A stretch of 64,000 bases of DNA from Cryphonectria parasitica EP155 (taxonomy: Eukaryota; Ascomycota; Sordariomycetes; Diaporthales; Cryphonectriaceae), in NCBI RefSeq assembly GCF_011745365.1, contig NW_024468917.1, forward strand, positions 1,302,001-1,366,000, in the 5' to 3' direction. Position numbers and translations under genes: made by a program. Shown here piece after piece: positions 48,880 through 61,500 of this stretch. How positions within the stretch are numbered: position 1 is the first letter of the stretch; the number at the start of each line of letters is the position of its first letter. Below the pieces are notes generated by a model. That model had not been told where the DNA came from. It made no database searches and saw only the letters and a list, made by a program, of their open reading frames with translations.

Positions 48880-50155
48880 ATGTCCTCACCACCATCTCTA
48901 CAACCATCCTCACCGACCTATGCAGCAGCCTCCCCTAATCCTCAGGAGCTCAGAAACAGCATCCCTCAGACGCTATGGAGCCAGAGGGTGCCGCTCTTCA
49001 TCGCCCACAAGGCCCTCCAACAGCCCGGCAGCCCCTTCATCACTGCTGTTCCGCGGTTCAGCTACCTGGCCCAGTTGCTGCCGAGGCTCTCCTCATACTT
49101 TGGCATTCCTTGCAGCAGTTTTCATCACGAGGAGATACAGCTCCGCAACCTGACCGTGGGCCTGCTCGTGGATTTGTATCAGCCCCAGCTGCCTTGGAGG
49201 TTGGAGGTAGGTGACGGCTACGAGTGGGACATAGGAGATACGTTTCTCAACGGGGTGAAGGAAGTGAGTCGGTCCTTTTTCTTCCTTCTCTTTCTTTTCT
49301 TCATGTCAAAAAACTGGTACTCGAGTGCTCCGTGACGGGGCAAAGAGGGAGGGGAGACCCTGTTGGGCTGAACGCTGACGCTGGATATTAATTCCCCCAC
49401 AACCCAGGCCGACTTCATCCGCAACGGCAACGCGAAACAGATCATGAGCCTCTCCAAAGAACACACCACGGCCCTTTGGAACGCGGTGCAGGACAGTAAG
49501 TTTGATCCCGACTGGTTATCCTGTCTCATTGCCATCTATCGGCTTTTCCCCACAATCTCGACGACTCCGGCGCTCAGACTTGCTCCACGACCGAGATAAC
49601 ATCGCTCCGATCATCTGCTGTTCTTCCTGACCATCTCCACTTATGCCACTCCCTGATCACATTCTCGAGATCTACGCGTTGCTGCACGTCAACTGTCAGG
49701 GCACAGGAACCCCTCCCTTACCTCCACCCTCTCTGGCCTTGCTTGCCGTTGACATGATCTCCACCCCATCACTAAATGATGGCTGATTCCAGTTGGGGAG
49801 GGATGCTCAAGAGAAACAAACGAAGGCCCAAGAGAAGCCCCAAGAAGGAGAAAGGAGTGAGAAAGACCTGGGATGTGAGACTGACACCTTGTCTGAAAAC
49901 CCCTCCAGACGACTACGCCTCATTCGCCAAGGTCAACGCCCAGCTTCTCAACCCTCCGACACCGCTCAAACACGTTCCTATCCGTATCTACATTCCCTCT
50001 ACACCGCCGGGCGGCGACGCCAGCGGATCTGCACCGGGAAGCTTCAAGGTGATGCAGTCCCTCGTGGAGCCTCGCTTACCAAACCGTGAGCCATCATCCT
50101 ATTTTCCTACGTTCTGTTGCCCTGATTTCAGCGAGGAAGAGATGGAAAGAGAGGA

Positions 50156-50190
<35 letters not shown>

Positions 50191-50720
50191 AAGAGAGCTT
50201 TGACCCCTTGGCCACGCCGCGCCCTGACCACACCCCCCCCCCTCCCTACCCTACCCCTTCCACAAAAGACCAGTGTCCATGACACGATCCTGATCCTTCG
50301 GGTTTGCGACCGCGTATGGTAGGAGCAAGCGAGGAAGGTCGTTCATTACGCAAGACTGTTGAGACTCCCGATAAGCGACCCGACGAAGCCGTCGCGCCTC
50401 CCCCACCCCCCCTCTTTTGACACTCCTTTCTTATCCCCTCCCCGGCCTCCTGTCTTGGCTGTTATTTGTCTTATCCATGTTCGCTAACAAGACCACTATC
50501 TGTGCCCTCTCTTCCCCTTCCTACAGGGTCAACCCCCCAGACCCTTGGCCCCGCGCTGCGTAGCCTGCTCCCCTCATTGTTCCCGAGCAGCAGGGACCCG
50601 GTGCTGGCAAACGTCGTGCTCCATGGGGCTCCCGTGCCGTTCACGGCCCCGCTAGAGGAACTGATGCGCGAAGCGGCGTACCCGGACGGCTGGCTCTGCC
50701 TGATCGTCGTGTTGCTGTGA
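48880..50720 (+). CDS. ATG5: Autophagy protein Atg5
   Basis: Atg5 is joined covalently to Atg12 and, with Atg16, acts as the E3 that lipidates Atg8 at the forming autophagosome. Exons are 48880-49263, 49408-49495, 49909-50085 and 50527-50720, giving 280 residues (yeast 294). Introns are 144, 413 and 441 nt, with GTGAGT, GTAAGT and GTGAGC donors; all joins keep the frame. Family blocks in order: [79 protein letters not shown]. The Atg12 acceptor Lys is probably K138 in A-K-Q-I-M, by alignment with human K130 (inference). Introns 2 and 3 are long for this window, and intron 2 contains an in-frame ATG. Confidence 0.96.
50161..50188. repeat. (GA)14 microsatellite in ATG5 intron 3
   Basis: About 28 bases of pure GA within the third intron of ATG5. 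Confidence 0.9.
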
Positions 50721-52089
50721 TGTTTGATGGCGGGGCTGGCATTGGGGGCTACGAAAAAAGTCCGACACACGTGTTTCAACGAGCATATTGGATAGGCAAT
50801 GAACGAATGAATGGGTGGTGGCATTGCATATGGGATAGGACGAGGAAGAAGAAAAAAAAGCCAGAGGCACCCTGCCCCCCCCCCCCCCCCTTCTTCCGGA
50901 GCCCCACACCAATATCACTTGTGCCGGGAAAGCAAAGGAAAGTTTAGAGTTGATTCGAGCAGAGCGTATCATTTCGGCCAAACATCCTGAGAGCTTGATT
51001 GCTTTCTCCAGGCTGCTTGTGTAATCCTGACGGGGTAACCTTTGATTCCACAGTATATCGACACACGCGGACGCATCGAAAAGAAACCCCTCACCAAAAA
51101 CCACAAAAGATGGAAGACCGTAGATGTACAGGTTGATCCACACCCCGCTCACCCATAGGTATCCTCATCATCATAGAAGGCAAAAAAGGAATAAGAAATT
51201 GTAGCCCCAAAAAAACCCCGAGAAACCTAAACAAGAAACCAGAACAAAAAGACCAATGAGACCACATGAAACCAAGTGACCCCTAGATGTGTAATTGGTA
51301 TCTCCTCCCAGGGATGCAGCCCACCCGTTGCTTGCGTTGATGCGATGACCCGAGAAAGATGAAATTCAAAACAGACAATGATGGAGGAAAGGCCACCCCG
51401 CCGCCCTCATGGCAATCCCCCATTGGACTCGCTATGCAAACCGACCAGACTCGTCCTCCTGTTCCATATTTTGATGATGGATATATATATGTACCCAGAA
51501 CCCCCCAGCCCGCCCATGCTAGGCGCCCCGTCCCGCGCTTTGATAACACTGTAGAAAACCGCACCTGACCCCTCCCATCAAGCCCCATGCATATTCCTCC
51601 TTCCATCCGACCTTTTCCGTGGAACATTAGTGTGAAAAGATGTGTGCAGGAAAGTTTGGAAGGAAACGAGAGAAAGCAGACCGGAATCCACATCTGGCGC
51701 GAAGCTACGTCCGTGAAGACTCCTACTCCAGTGTTCTGTAGGCCCTGCAGATACCAGTCATTCCATCCCTGTCTTTTTGTTTCTATTTTTTTTTCTGGTG
51801 GCGTAATTTTTTTTTCCTTCTCTCTTACTCATCTTTTTGGTTTTAGAATATTCATGTACAAGCGCACTTGTATTCGTTTCCTTCGAACCTTTGTCATTAT
51901 GAAGTAGTAGCGTCGAAGCCGGGAGGCAAGCTCGATAACATCGTGCAATGACAGCGTTAATCGCCCTGAAATAACATACTGCGCACCCGACCTTGAGCAG
52001 CCATGTGCAGTCTCGGTCAAGGTAGCAATTCCCATGGTGTTCAACACGTGCGTTCGCGCTGGATCGCTCAGGCGAGGTTGATGTGTGCT
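50721..52089. other. Tail-to-tail spacer between ATG5 and the Zn2Cys6 gene
   Basis: The 3' flanks of two convergent genes. It has a C-run near 50876 and T-rich stretches near 51790. No gene recognised. Confidence 0.5.
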
Positions 52090-55000
52090 TCAAGAGCAGT
52101 CCATTGGCGTCGACTGGTTCATGTGGTTCGGGGTATTTGTACTGGTGTGCGGGCTGGGTCCGTTGAATACGACGGGCGTGGGTGATTTGAACTCTTCCTC
52201 CTCTGGCTTCGGCGTGTCCGGGAATGCGGCCATCCCGTATATCAGTGTGTCCTTCGGCGGCATTGACTCTAGCAGTCCTTTCAGGATCCTTAGGTCAACA
52301 GCCAGACTGCTCGAGTCTTGGGCAACAACTTCCAGGAACTCGATGGTCTTCCTGAGCATGTGTCGCAATTCTGGTTCGTCAACCTCCGGCCCGAGCACTG
52401 GATCCTCGTAGGCTGCACGAAGCGTAATGAGGTTGCCCCATTGCCTGTGACTCAGGTCAGCATGGATTCTCTAATTAAGAAACGGAAGAAAAAATAAAAA
52501 AATATATGGGTTTCTTACGCATGTGCTGTTCCAAAGACATTGGTGATGATGAAACGCTTGTCCTTCAAGCCGTGGAAGGCCTGTGTGCTCTGCATCAACG
52601 CCGCTATTCCCTTTCGAGCGTTGTCAAGAACCCCGGGAGGTAGCTCGTCTGGATTTTTGACGTGCATGTAATCGCGCAGCAACGTGCATTGTGGAAGATC
52701 GCGGGCCTCTTCCGGATGACATCGGCCATAACACCACCGCATGATGTTTTCGATATATGGACGGTAGGTGATGACATTGGCCCCCCAGAATTTGGCGCGG
52801 AAACGGGCGTGGAGGATGTCCTCTGAGGGATCGTCTTTCACATCGAAAGCAAACTTCATAGCCCACACGTCCTTGTGTGCCAGCATCAACTCGATATTGT
52901 GAGTGATGTCCACTTGTTCGTCGTACACAGGCCTGTGCTTAGGATTGTACAGCTGACCGGATATCTCGTTCATCCGTTTGCGTAAGTAAAGCTGCGCCAT
53001 GTAACTGTTAACTACCTCTTCCGAGAAGCCTAGCTCGTCATGAAGAACTGTCATGTCGGGGTACGGCAGAAGGCCTTCGTATTGGAGGATTCCTGATGGC
53101 AGAAGGTTCAGTTCGGCGAGGATGTCGCTGCGACCGTTAGCATCATGCTTTTTTTGGTGAACCGGAATGCTGACTCCTCACCTCTCCAGCTGACAGCATG
53201 TCCAGAATGTAACCAGATATTTATTGTCTCTGAGCGAGACAACCCTCCCAGAATCGAAGCTCAGGAACCGGCTCAATCGCTCCATAGCACTAGTTTATTG
53301 TCAGCAATGCCGAAATTTTATTAGAAATGCAGGGTATACTTGCGGCTGAAGTTTGTCCACAATCATCTGGCAGGCAAACCTGATATGACGAAAGCTTGCG
53401 AGGACACGTCCCAGCTGCCCGTAGTACAGACATGCGAGGATGTGTGCTTGTATTTGGCTCAGTTCATAGCTTCCGAAATGATTGCCGAGTATGTCTGTCG
53501 CGTAGGCGAAGTATTCAAGACCCGGAATCACCTCGTAATTCCTCTTCAGCGGTGCGGGCGATGCTGCGCTGGTAGGACCCGATATACCCGAGGCCTGCAC
53601 GGATGACCGCCTGCTCGCGATTGACCGGTCGTGATCCTTAGGCGACGGTAGCCCGGCCTGTCCTGGAGACTGTGAGACTGCACTCGCTGGAGGGGAGCTC
53701 TGGTTCGGTGATGTGACGTGACCATTTCGGACGATTGGTGAGCCGTGACTCGGAGCAGAATCTTTGTCGACCGCCTCAGGGAGCTTTCTCTCCCTCCATG
53801 AGCAGATTTTGCCCAATGCCAGCACCAGAAGCACCAAGGCGTGCTTGGAAGAGCGCTGAGGTCTACTTCTCTTGGACGGCGGGCCCGGCTCGGCGCCATT
53901 CGGTCCGGGTGATCGTTTCCGCTTCCTGTCGAAATCGGAGGTTGCCGACTGCATTGCTCCTTCTGGCGCGCTGACAAATTTTGCCTGGGATTTGGACTTT
54001 CTAGCACCGACATCGTCGAGGAAGGAGACCACCATAGCATCAAGATCCTCTGGAGGGATCAAGGGATGCATGTTCTGTATGTGAGTTTTGTAAGATCCGA
54101 CATATTTCCATACTTTTCCCTCATCGAAATCCAGAGGACTATCCGTCCGGCTCACTTTTGCATGCAAATCACTTGGCAAGCTTCCTGGCGGCGATGGGCC
54201 TCCGATAGGTCCCCAGTCTGTTCCGGTCGAGGGAGACGGATGGTCACCGGCTTGGGAACTGTCGTCTGCAAGGTCCAGGTACTCGTAAGTCGGGACTGGC
54301 TCAGTCGTTGACTTGGTGGATCCATCACCGCGTCCGAACAGGGGCAACTGGCCGCGGCTTTCCTCTCGGCGTTGTGGGTAATTGTCGATATACTTGATCC
54401 CTTCCTTGTCTAACATTGGCCCGACTATTCTCCGAATCGAGGGCCACGAGAGTAGACGACCTGCCGGGGTTGTGTGATCGTGGGGAAATGGCGCCTCTTG
54501 GGGTCGGACTGTTTGGCCTGGCGGCTCATCAGCCTCATCTTCGGTCTCCATTTGCCGGATTCTCTTGGTAGCAGCCTCAGGATCTGGAATGTTGCCGTTT
54601 GCTGGTGGCCCTTCCCCGGGAGAGGATAAGACCGTCTCTTCGATTTCGGCCATCTGGGTCGGAGGAGACACTGGGTGATGCATTTCCGATGCACGGGGTA
54701 TCTCCACTGCACGATTGGTATCCACCACAAGGGCATTGTCTACCACACGAGGCAGGCTCTTGCTCTCGGGCAACGTATTGCCCTGGAAGATGGGTACCGA
54801 AACCACTTGTCCACCAGTCTTGAGTTCTCGGAGTTCGTTCCTCATTGCCACGAGCTCGCCAAGTATCTCTCGTCTATCTGCCAGGAGCAGCTTCTGCACT
54901 GCCTCCAGGATATCCTGGGTGGCCTTATCTTGCCTGTATGATTTCTGGTCAGAGCGGACTACGCCCCGAATTTTCTCGGGAGAAAATTTGGGGAAAGGGA

Positions 55001-55733
55001 GGAGGGGGAAATTTGGTATACTCACTGCTTGGGGGCCGGATCACGGTAGTTGCAGACGATGTTCTTTTCCTGGCAGTTCTTGCAAGGCTTGTTTTCGTCG
55101 CATTTCGCCTTGAGCTGCCGACAGCTATCGCAAGCCTTGAAACGGACTTAGTATGTCTTGGTTCCTGGAAGGGGATATATACACATGGGTCTCAGCGGAC
55201 ATACCTGTGAAGCTCTTTGAGATTTACGCTTCCCAGCCGTGGCTGCATAGGAGATGGGTGGATAGGTACCATCTGGTCCCATGGGCGGCGGAGGATACAT
55301 CTGGGTCTGCTCATATGGGGTGGTAGGACCACCAGGATGAGACAGCGGGGTGTGTGGCGGAGGAGGATAGGAAGGCTGACGGTACAGCTGCGGCCCGGGG
55401 CCGTTGTCGTAGCTCATATGCCTCCTCTCCTCCATGTGGCCGGTAGACGGATGGCCATGCACAGCAGCAGTAGATGGTGGGGGAGGAGGCGGCGGTGGAG
55501 GCAGATGAGACTGGGACTGGTCAGGACCATTCGAGTTGGCCCTCACGATCTGGGGTAATTGTAGTTTGATGTCTTCGCTTTCCCTCTTCACCATGGAGTC
55601 GCGAATCGGGGGTGGGTAGGCTTGCGGTGCATAAGGTTGGTGCACTGGTGAGGGTGGGAGATGGTGACGGTGATCCTGGCTGGGCGGGTATCTCTCTGGT
55701 TCATGCTGCCTACGGTCATCGAAGTGCGGCGGC

Positions 55734-55772
<39 letters not shown>

Positions 55773-56095
55773 GACAATGACGGCGGCGGCGGTGGTGGCG
55801 GCGGCGGTGGTGGTGGCGGTTGTTGTTGTTGCTGTTGTTGTTGTTGTTGTGAGGGAGGTTGAGGAGGATAGTCCTGAGGCCTGGGGGGGAAGGCATGCGG
55901 CGAGGGATATGAGTGAGGAGAAGGAGGAAAGTGCGGCGAGGGGGAGTATTGAGAAGATGTAGGAGGAGGAAGAGGTTGTGGATGGTGAGCAGGAGTAGTT
56001 AAAGGCGGCGGAGGAAGTGACAGAGCATGATGAGAGGGGCCCGCTGGCCATCCAGTCGAGAGGCGAGGCCGCTTCCCTGTATGCCCTTGTTCCAT
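52090..56095 (-). CDS. Zn2Cys6 fungal-specific transcription factor with poly-Q/poly-P N-terminus
   Basis: Nuclear DNA-binding regulator; targets unknown. Six exons, 56095-55205, 55135-55026, 54933-53340, 53279-53182, 53127-52519 and 52444-52090, give 1,218 residues. Introns are 69, 92, 60, 54 and 74 nt, all GT-AG and frame-keeping. The exon 3/4 join is the least certain: the nearer CTAG acceptor breaks the frame, so GGAG is used. Residues 1-297 are Pro/His/Ser-rich, with K-R-P-R near 8-11 and Q10, P13 and Q12 runs (about 83-120). The binuclear cluster is C299-x2-C302-x6-C309-x5-C315-x2-C318-x6-C325, encoded wholly by exon 2 and followed by Y-R-D-P and a coiled-coil-like segment. The middle homology region starts near H-A-L-V-L-L-V-L-A-L-G-K-I-C and continues with F-W-T-C-C-Q-L-E-S-D-I-L-A-E-L and F-R-A-K-F-W-G-A-N-V-I-T-Y-R-P. 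At 1,218 residues it is long for the family. Confidence 0.88.
55736..55850. repeat. Coding trinucleotide repeats (CTG, CGG, TTG)
   Basis: (CTG)12 on the plus strand encodes Q12 of the Zn2Cys6 protein on the minus strand. It is followed by CGG/TGG units (P13) and TTG/CTG units (Q10, mainly CAA). The CTG tract is uninterrupted and so likely to vary in length. Confidence 0.92.
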
Positions 56096-57231
56096 GCTGC
56101 TGGGTGGTCAGGTATACTATGTATGTGAGGCAAAGTACAGTACTTTGACTACCCAGGACCCCGGGTGATAAAAAATGTGAGAGGATAAAAAAAAAAATTT
56201 TAAAAAAAAAAGTTGGGTGCGCGTGTGTCCAGGGTTGACAGCCAGCAAACAGGGCCAGTGTCCCAGATCAGCGCGAGTAGAAACGACGAGTTGATCAGGC
56301 AGCAAGCGCAGCCGCGGATTCCATGGGAAGTATCAGGTGGAAGATGATAGGCCAATGCTCTCTTTCTCTCTCTCTGTGTGTGTCTCTCTCTTCCTCTCCT
56401 TGTCCCTGTCTCTGTGTCTCTCTGTGTGTGTCTCTCTGTCTCTTTCTATCTCTCTCTTCCCCTTCTCCCGCGGGGGAATCGCCTATTGCCACTCTTCAGG
56501 CCGAGGAGAGATGCTGACTCGTAGCAGGAAGAGCAGCGAAGGTGAGGAGAGGAAAGAGGCTGTGAGTGAAGAAAGGTTGACGACAACAAGGAAGAATTTC
56601 TCGATCCGACAACCTGAGACCTAAAGACCCAGGCGTGTTGACCGGGACCGGGAAGCGTGATGTAGTAGGTAGTAGGAAGATGGACATGCGCTTGAACCTG
56701 CCTAGGATGACTAGGATCAGGGCAGGGGTTGGTGCTCAGGAAGGGTCAGATCCTGCCCTGCAGTCAGGTACTGTGGACGCCGATGAGGTACGTATCCCTC
56801 TGGCGAGGCGGAGCTGGACGAAGAAGAAAAGTGTACGCAGCAGGCAGGGCAGTGTGGTCAGACCGTGAGGGGCAAAGCTGGTAGCCTCGGGAGGGGGGGG
56901 AGAACGTCAGAAAGAGAGAGAGAGTGTGTGTGGGCGCGTCTCGAAGGGCCCCTTGGTGATCAAGGCGCAGGGTGACTGCTCGAATGAAGTCCAGGATGTG
57001 TGTGAGAGGACGTGGAGCTTCCGTCCTCTTGGACTGAGAGGGAGGGGGGGGGGGGCAAAGGACAAGGATCTTTCTGGAGATGGTCGCCAGGTGCCGAGAT
57101 AATGGGATGTGATGTGTGTGATACGGCGGAAGGCTGGTTAGAGACGGGCCAGCTTGCGCGCGGCACCAAGGTCGGAAGCCAAGGGCCAACGCAAGACGCA
57201 GGAAAAACGTCCACGTTCAGACCACACAGTG

Positions 57232-57232
<1 letters not shown>

Positions 57233-57278
<46 letters not shown>

Positions 57279-57282
57279 CACA
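57233..57282. repeat. (CA)n microsatellite
   Basis: About 50 bases of CA with one CG interruption near the end. Confidence 0.92.
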
Positions 57283-58446
57283 AACCCCCTTTAAAGAAGG
57301 GGAGGTAGTAAGAAAGGAAACAGAGGGGGGGAAAGAAAGGGGAAAAAAGAAAAGAAAGCTCTCAAAGCCCTCTCTCTTTCTCCCTCTCGTCCAAGCAGAG
57401 AGACGGAGACACACACGCTCACACACACATACACACACACAGACACACGCAAACACACAACAAATCGACGCGGGTTTCTTTAGCCCGATAACTGCGCCAC
57501 AAGGTCTCGACGACAGTTTAGGCTTGGCGCAGTAGCAGGTTAGGCTTGAGCCTACTTCGGTCCCCCGGATCGATGAGGACCCAGCGAGAAGGGAAGGGAG
57601 AAGAGGCTCAGGCACACCCTACTCCCGTGGCAGCAGTACAGCTTTCGATAGGCGGCGCGCCTTGACTGAGAAGACGGCTGCGCGGGAGCGTGGGCGTCGT
57701 CACGTCGAGAGGACGACAAGGACGAGGACGAGGAGGAGGAGGGGAAGGAGGAAGAGGAGGAGCAAAGAACAGTTGCCTGATCTGCTACCGGTGAGGAAAC
57801 TTCGTTGGAGGCGCGAGGAGGAGATCGACAGTTGGGCAGCTATCAGGGCCGGAAAGGAGAGGATGCCAGAGTCTCTCTAGCTTGCAGGTAGGGACGAGGC
57901 AGAACAAGACCGGCCAAGGTACCGACTTGTAGCGTGTGTTGTGCTGTGCTGTGCTATGCGCGTGCTGTATTGGTCTCGGTACTGGTGCTGGACGCAGGTA
58001 CTGGGTACAGTGTACTGATGCTTGGTTCCTGCTATGGGCGGTGCTGCTGGACGAATCCCTGGGGTGATACTGCCCAGGTAACGTGACACACCCGACCAAG
58101 TGCTGCTGCTGAAGAAGGGACAAGAAGCCGGAAGTCAAGAGCCGAGCGAGGCAGGGGGTGCAGATAGGGTGGATCTAATCGAGCGCCGAGTAATCAAAAG
58201 CCACGGCTGGCCTGGGAACAAATGAAGGTGGGAGGATGAGAATCAGGTCCAAGAAAAAGACGAAGCTGGAAAAGGTTCCCCCCTTCGTGTGTCGTGAGGC
58301 GTGTCTGGGCGCAGGGCAGCAAAGTAAGGCGGAGGCGGGATGCGGCGTCGTGGTTGGAGGACCGGGGTGTGGGGGGGGGTTGTAGATGAGTGGGTAGTGG
58401 GTTCCCTTGGCCTTTAACTACCAGTGGTCCGTTTCTCTGACCAGGG

Positions 58447-58541
58447 GTACAGAGGGAAGGAAAGAGAGAGGGGTACGGTACTGGTAACAGTACATACAGT
58501 ACTCAGCAACTAGGGTACTACTTTGTAGGAAGGCACAGTAC
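58447..58541. other. Cluster of GTAC palindromes
   Basis: Seven GTAC tetranucleotides occur in 95 bases, in strings such as GGGTACGGTAC and ACAGTACATACAGTAC. Similar strings recur elsewhere in the spacers. Role unknown. Confidence 0.5.
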
Positions 58542-61500
58542 GTTGATACATAGACACACAAAAAAGAGGTTGGGGGGGGGGGGGGGGAACCCAGGTGAGA
58601 AAGAGGAGAAATGAGAATGAGAATGAGAATAATTCGAGGGAGAAAAAGAAAAAAAGAAGAAAAAGGAGCTGTTTACCAACTCTACCTTACTGCGTACTAT
58701 GGCCACCACCCTCTTCCCCCCAATCATTCCTTTTCCCAGCCAGCAGGAGGCGTGTGTTACAAGGTTAGCCGTGGCTGCTTGGATGTCCAGACGGACGAGG
58801 AACGGTCCACTCCAGGCAGGAACGTAAGGGCCACAGGTAGGGATCATCCCAGGTATAGCAAGAAAACGGTGACGAGCTAGGACTACACGTCTCCACTCAT
58901 GACGGAGACCAGCTCTCCCCGCTACTGCTACTATTCATTATGTACTATAGTAAGTATGTACTTCTGGTCCTGCCTGCCCCCCCAGTCAAAGGGTCCACTA
59001 TTTATTTGTTCAGTTCGCAGAAATGACACTATCAGCCAGGGTCCTATGTGCTATGATACTATGATACTATAGGTACACTGCTAAAATGGTTGGGATGCAT
59101 TGAGTCGTACCTTGTGGAACACGCTCTTTTCTTCTCTCTTTTTTTTTTTCCTTCTTTTTTTTTATTTTAAGTTTCTGTCGTTCTCGTGTCACGTCTCATA
59201 AGCCTGGTCTGAATGGTTCATAGCATGGTGTACATATTGCAATACGTACCTCATGATACCATTTGCTGTACTCGTATCAGCTACTCCGCACGTACTCGTT
59301 CAGGCTTACGAGGTGGCAGGCAGGGTGACCAACCTTCAACTGCGGGGTACGGCACAGGACAAAACAGAAGGCACATCACACATAGACACAAAAAGATAAG
59401 ACAGGGCGGTGAAAGAGGACAAGGCTCGACAGGCTCGAATGGGGGGTGGAGGTGGAGGGGGACGCTACAGCTTACTACTGTAGGTAGTAAGGTGGTCACG
59501 GTTTGGTGCAGTCACAGTTTGCAAGGGGTTGTTTGGTTTGCTTCTTGGGGGGGGGGGGTTTGTGTTCTCCCCCCTCCTCCGTCGGGAGCCACAAACTGGG
59601 AACTGATGAACAATCGTTGTTGCAAAGTTGCTTGTCAGTTGATCTGCAGACATGGGCTGCATGCTGCAGCATGCAATGTAATGTACCTGAGGCTGCAGGG
59701 TCGATGTGCATCAAATTTACGATGACCCCTTTAATTGCATCATATTTCCATATGCAGTGTTCCCCACCCCCGTGATTGGGCAAGAGACCAGCCAGAAGCT
59801 TGAAACGCCTTCATGTACCGGCTAAGATCCTGGGGCCTGTTAGACCCAGCCAAGGGAAATTGAACAATCATCGACCTAGTTCCCAACCCGCCGGGTACGA
59901 TCGGGTCACATCTCTCTCTCTTTTGGGATGTGTTTTTTGCAGGCCTAAGAATAAGCAGATCGGAGGTTCTCGCTTCAAATGCGGCTGAGAGGCCTCGACA
60001 GAAGGACCCCTGGACAAGGGCGAAGCCTCTCGCTTATCTCTTGTTCTCTCTGTCCCCTTCGCTCTCCCTTCCTTTCTTGCCTTGCACCCCCCTTCCTATA
60101 TCACTGGCCTCTTTTGGGAAGGGGGTGGTTATACTTTTATCCACCCGTGAATTAATCTAAAAGGCAAGTAAAATTGGCCGAGTACCACAACGTGACCGCA
60201 GAACCACATGGTTGCCTCTTGGTGGGAACAGAACAGGCCAGAACATACATAGCAGTACTATAGTGCGCCCATTATTATAATCATGTGTAATCCTGCCTTC
60301 AAAACCATCCTGTCTTGACGCAATGACTGACGGAATATCGCCGTGAGGCACATGGCCTGGACAAATGTCAGAGCGCCCATGCTATTACGGGACCCGGTGA
60401 TGATGGGCACAGCGATCCCACTTATAACATCTGGACAATGGTTCCTACCCCAGGATCAGGATCTACGTAGAACCTCTTACCAGCCGATGCAATGCTCGGC
60501 ATTTTCCCTTTTTGTATTCTAGATCCAAGTTCTTTCCTTCTTGTTCTGCCCCTTGTGGGCGTGTCCGCCGCAGTCGACGCCTGGCCGTCATATTGCTCTG
60601 TGGAGCATCTTCTGGTCCCGATTCTGACCTCATCAGACCAGAAAGAGGATCAAACCCCATGAACTTAAGACTCGACGAGGCTGTCGATCTTCTTCGGCTG
60701 TGTTGACCATTGGGAGAGGGAGGTGAAACCGGACGGGGTACATGTTACGGGGGATGCGGACATAGTCAGGCCTGCCATTTCCTTGCTCTCTTCTCTCCTA
60801 ACTCTGCCTCCATGTGTACTGTACGCGTGTATGTATGTGTCTCTAGGTGTCTCTCGGACCGCACGACGAGGGCTCGTCCGTCCTTATCCTTCGGCCGAGA
60901 CGCAGCGAGTGTCGGGCTGCAAAATGCGGCGTGCACGTCCGATTAGATTGATAGACTGATAAGCGGAGAACCTGCTGCCAGACCTGCTGCAACTCCACTT
61001 TAAGGCGCACGTCTGTGGCGAGTCAGCCAGCCAATAGCCTTGTGCCGGGGGTTTTTGGTTCTAGACCGCCACCATTTTGCAACACGAATTGTCGGCTGCC
61101 ACATCCTCGTGACTTGGTTTTGATAGGAAAGCGTTGTCACCCCAGTGACCAGTCATTGAGGCCGTAAGAGGGGGAGGCGAGAGGGAAAGAAAAGAAAGCA
61201 CCAAAAAAAAAAAAAAAAGGATTCATCAACGCGTAGGACGATCCAATACTCCCCCCCCCGTTGGTGATCTCATGGGTGTCGGTGTGAGTTGATCTTGACC
61301 ACACCTGGGCTACCTCATGTGTACGCCAATCCAGCAGCGCCAGAACGCCTCGCTCTCGGTCTGCCCTTCTAGATCTAGCCAAGTCCTGGACGCCATAGCG
61401 ACTTGTGAAGGCCTGAAACCCGTGACCGCCAGGAACTGCTCGTCAACCACCAGCTCTTACCGCCATTTACCGATTTCCCGGGAACAAGTAATCTCTCACT

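Noticed and set aside
55612..55962. Plus-strand poly-Ala/poly-Val frame
   Set aside because: Product of reading the CTG/CGG/TTG repeats of the Zn2Cys6 gene on the wrong strand.
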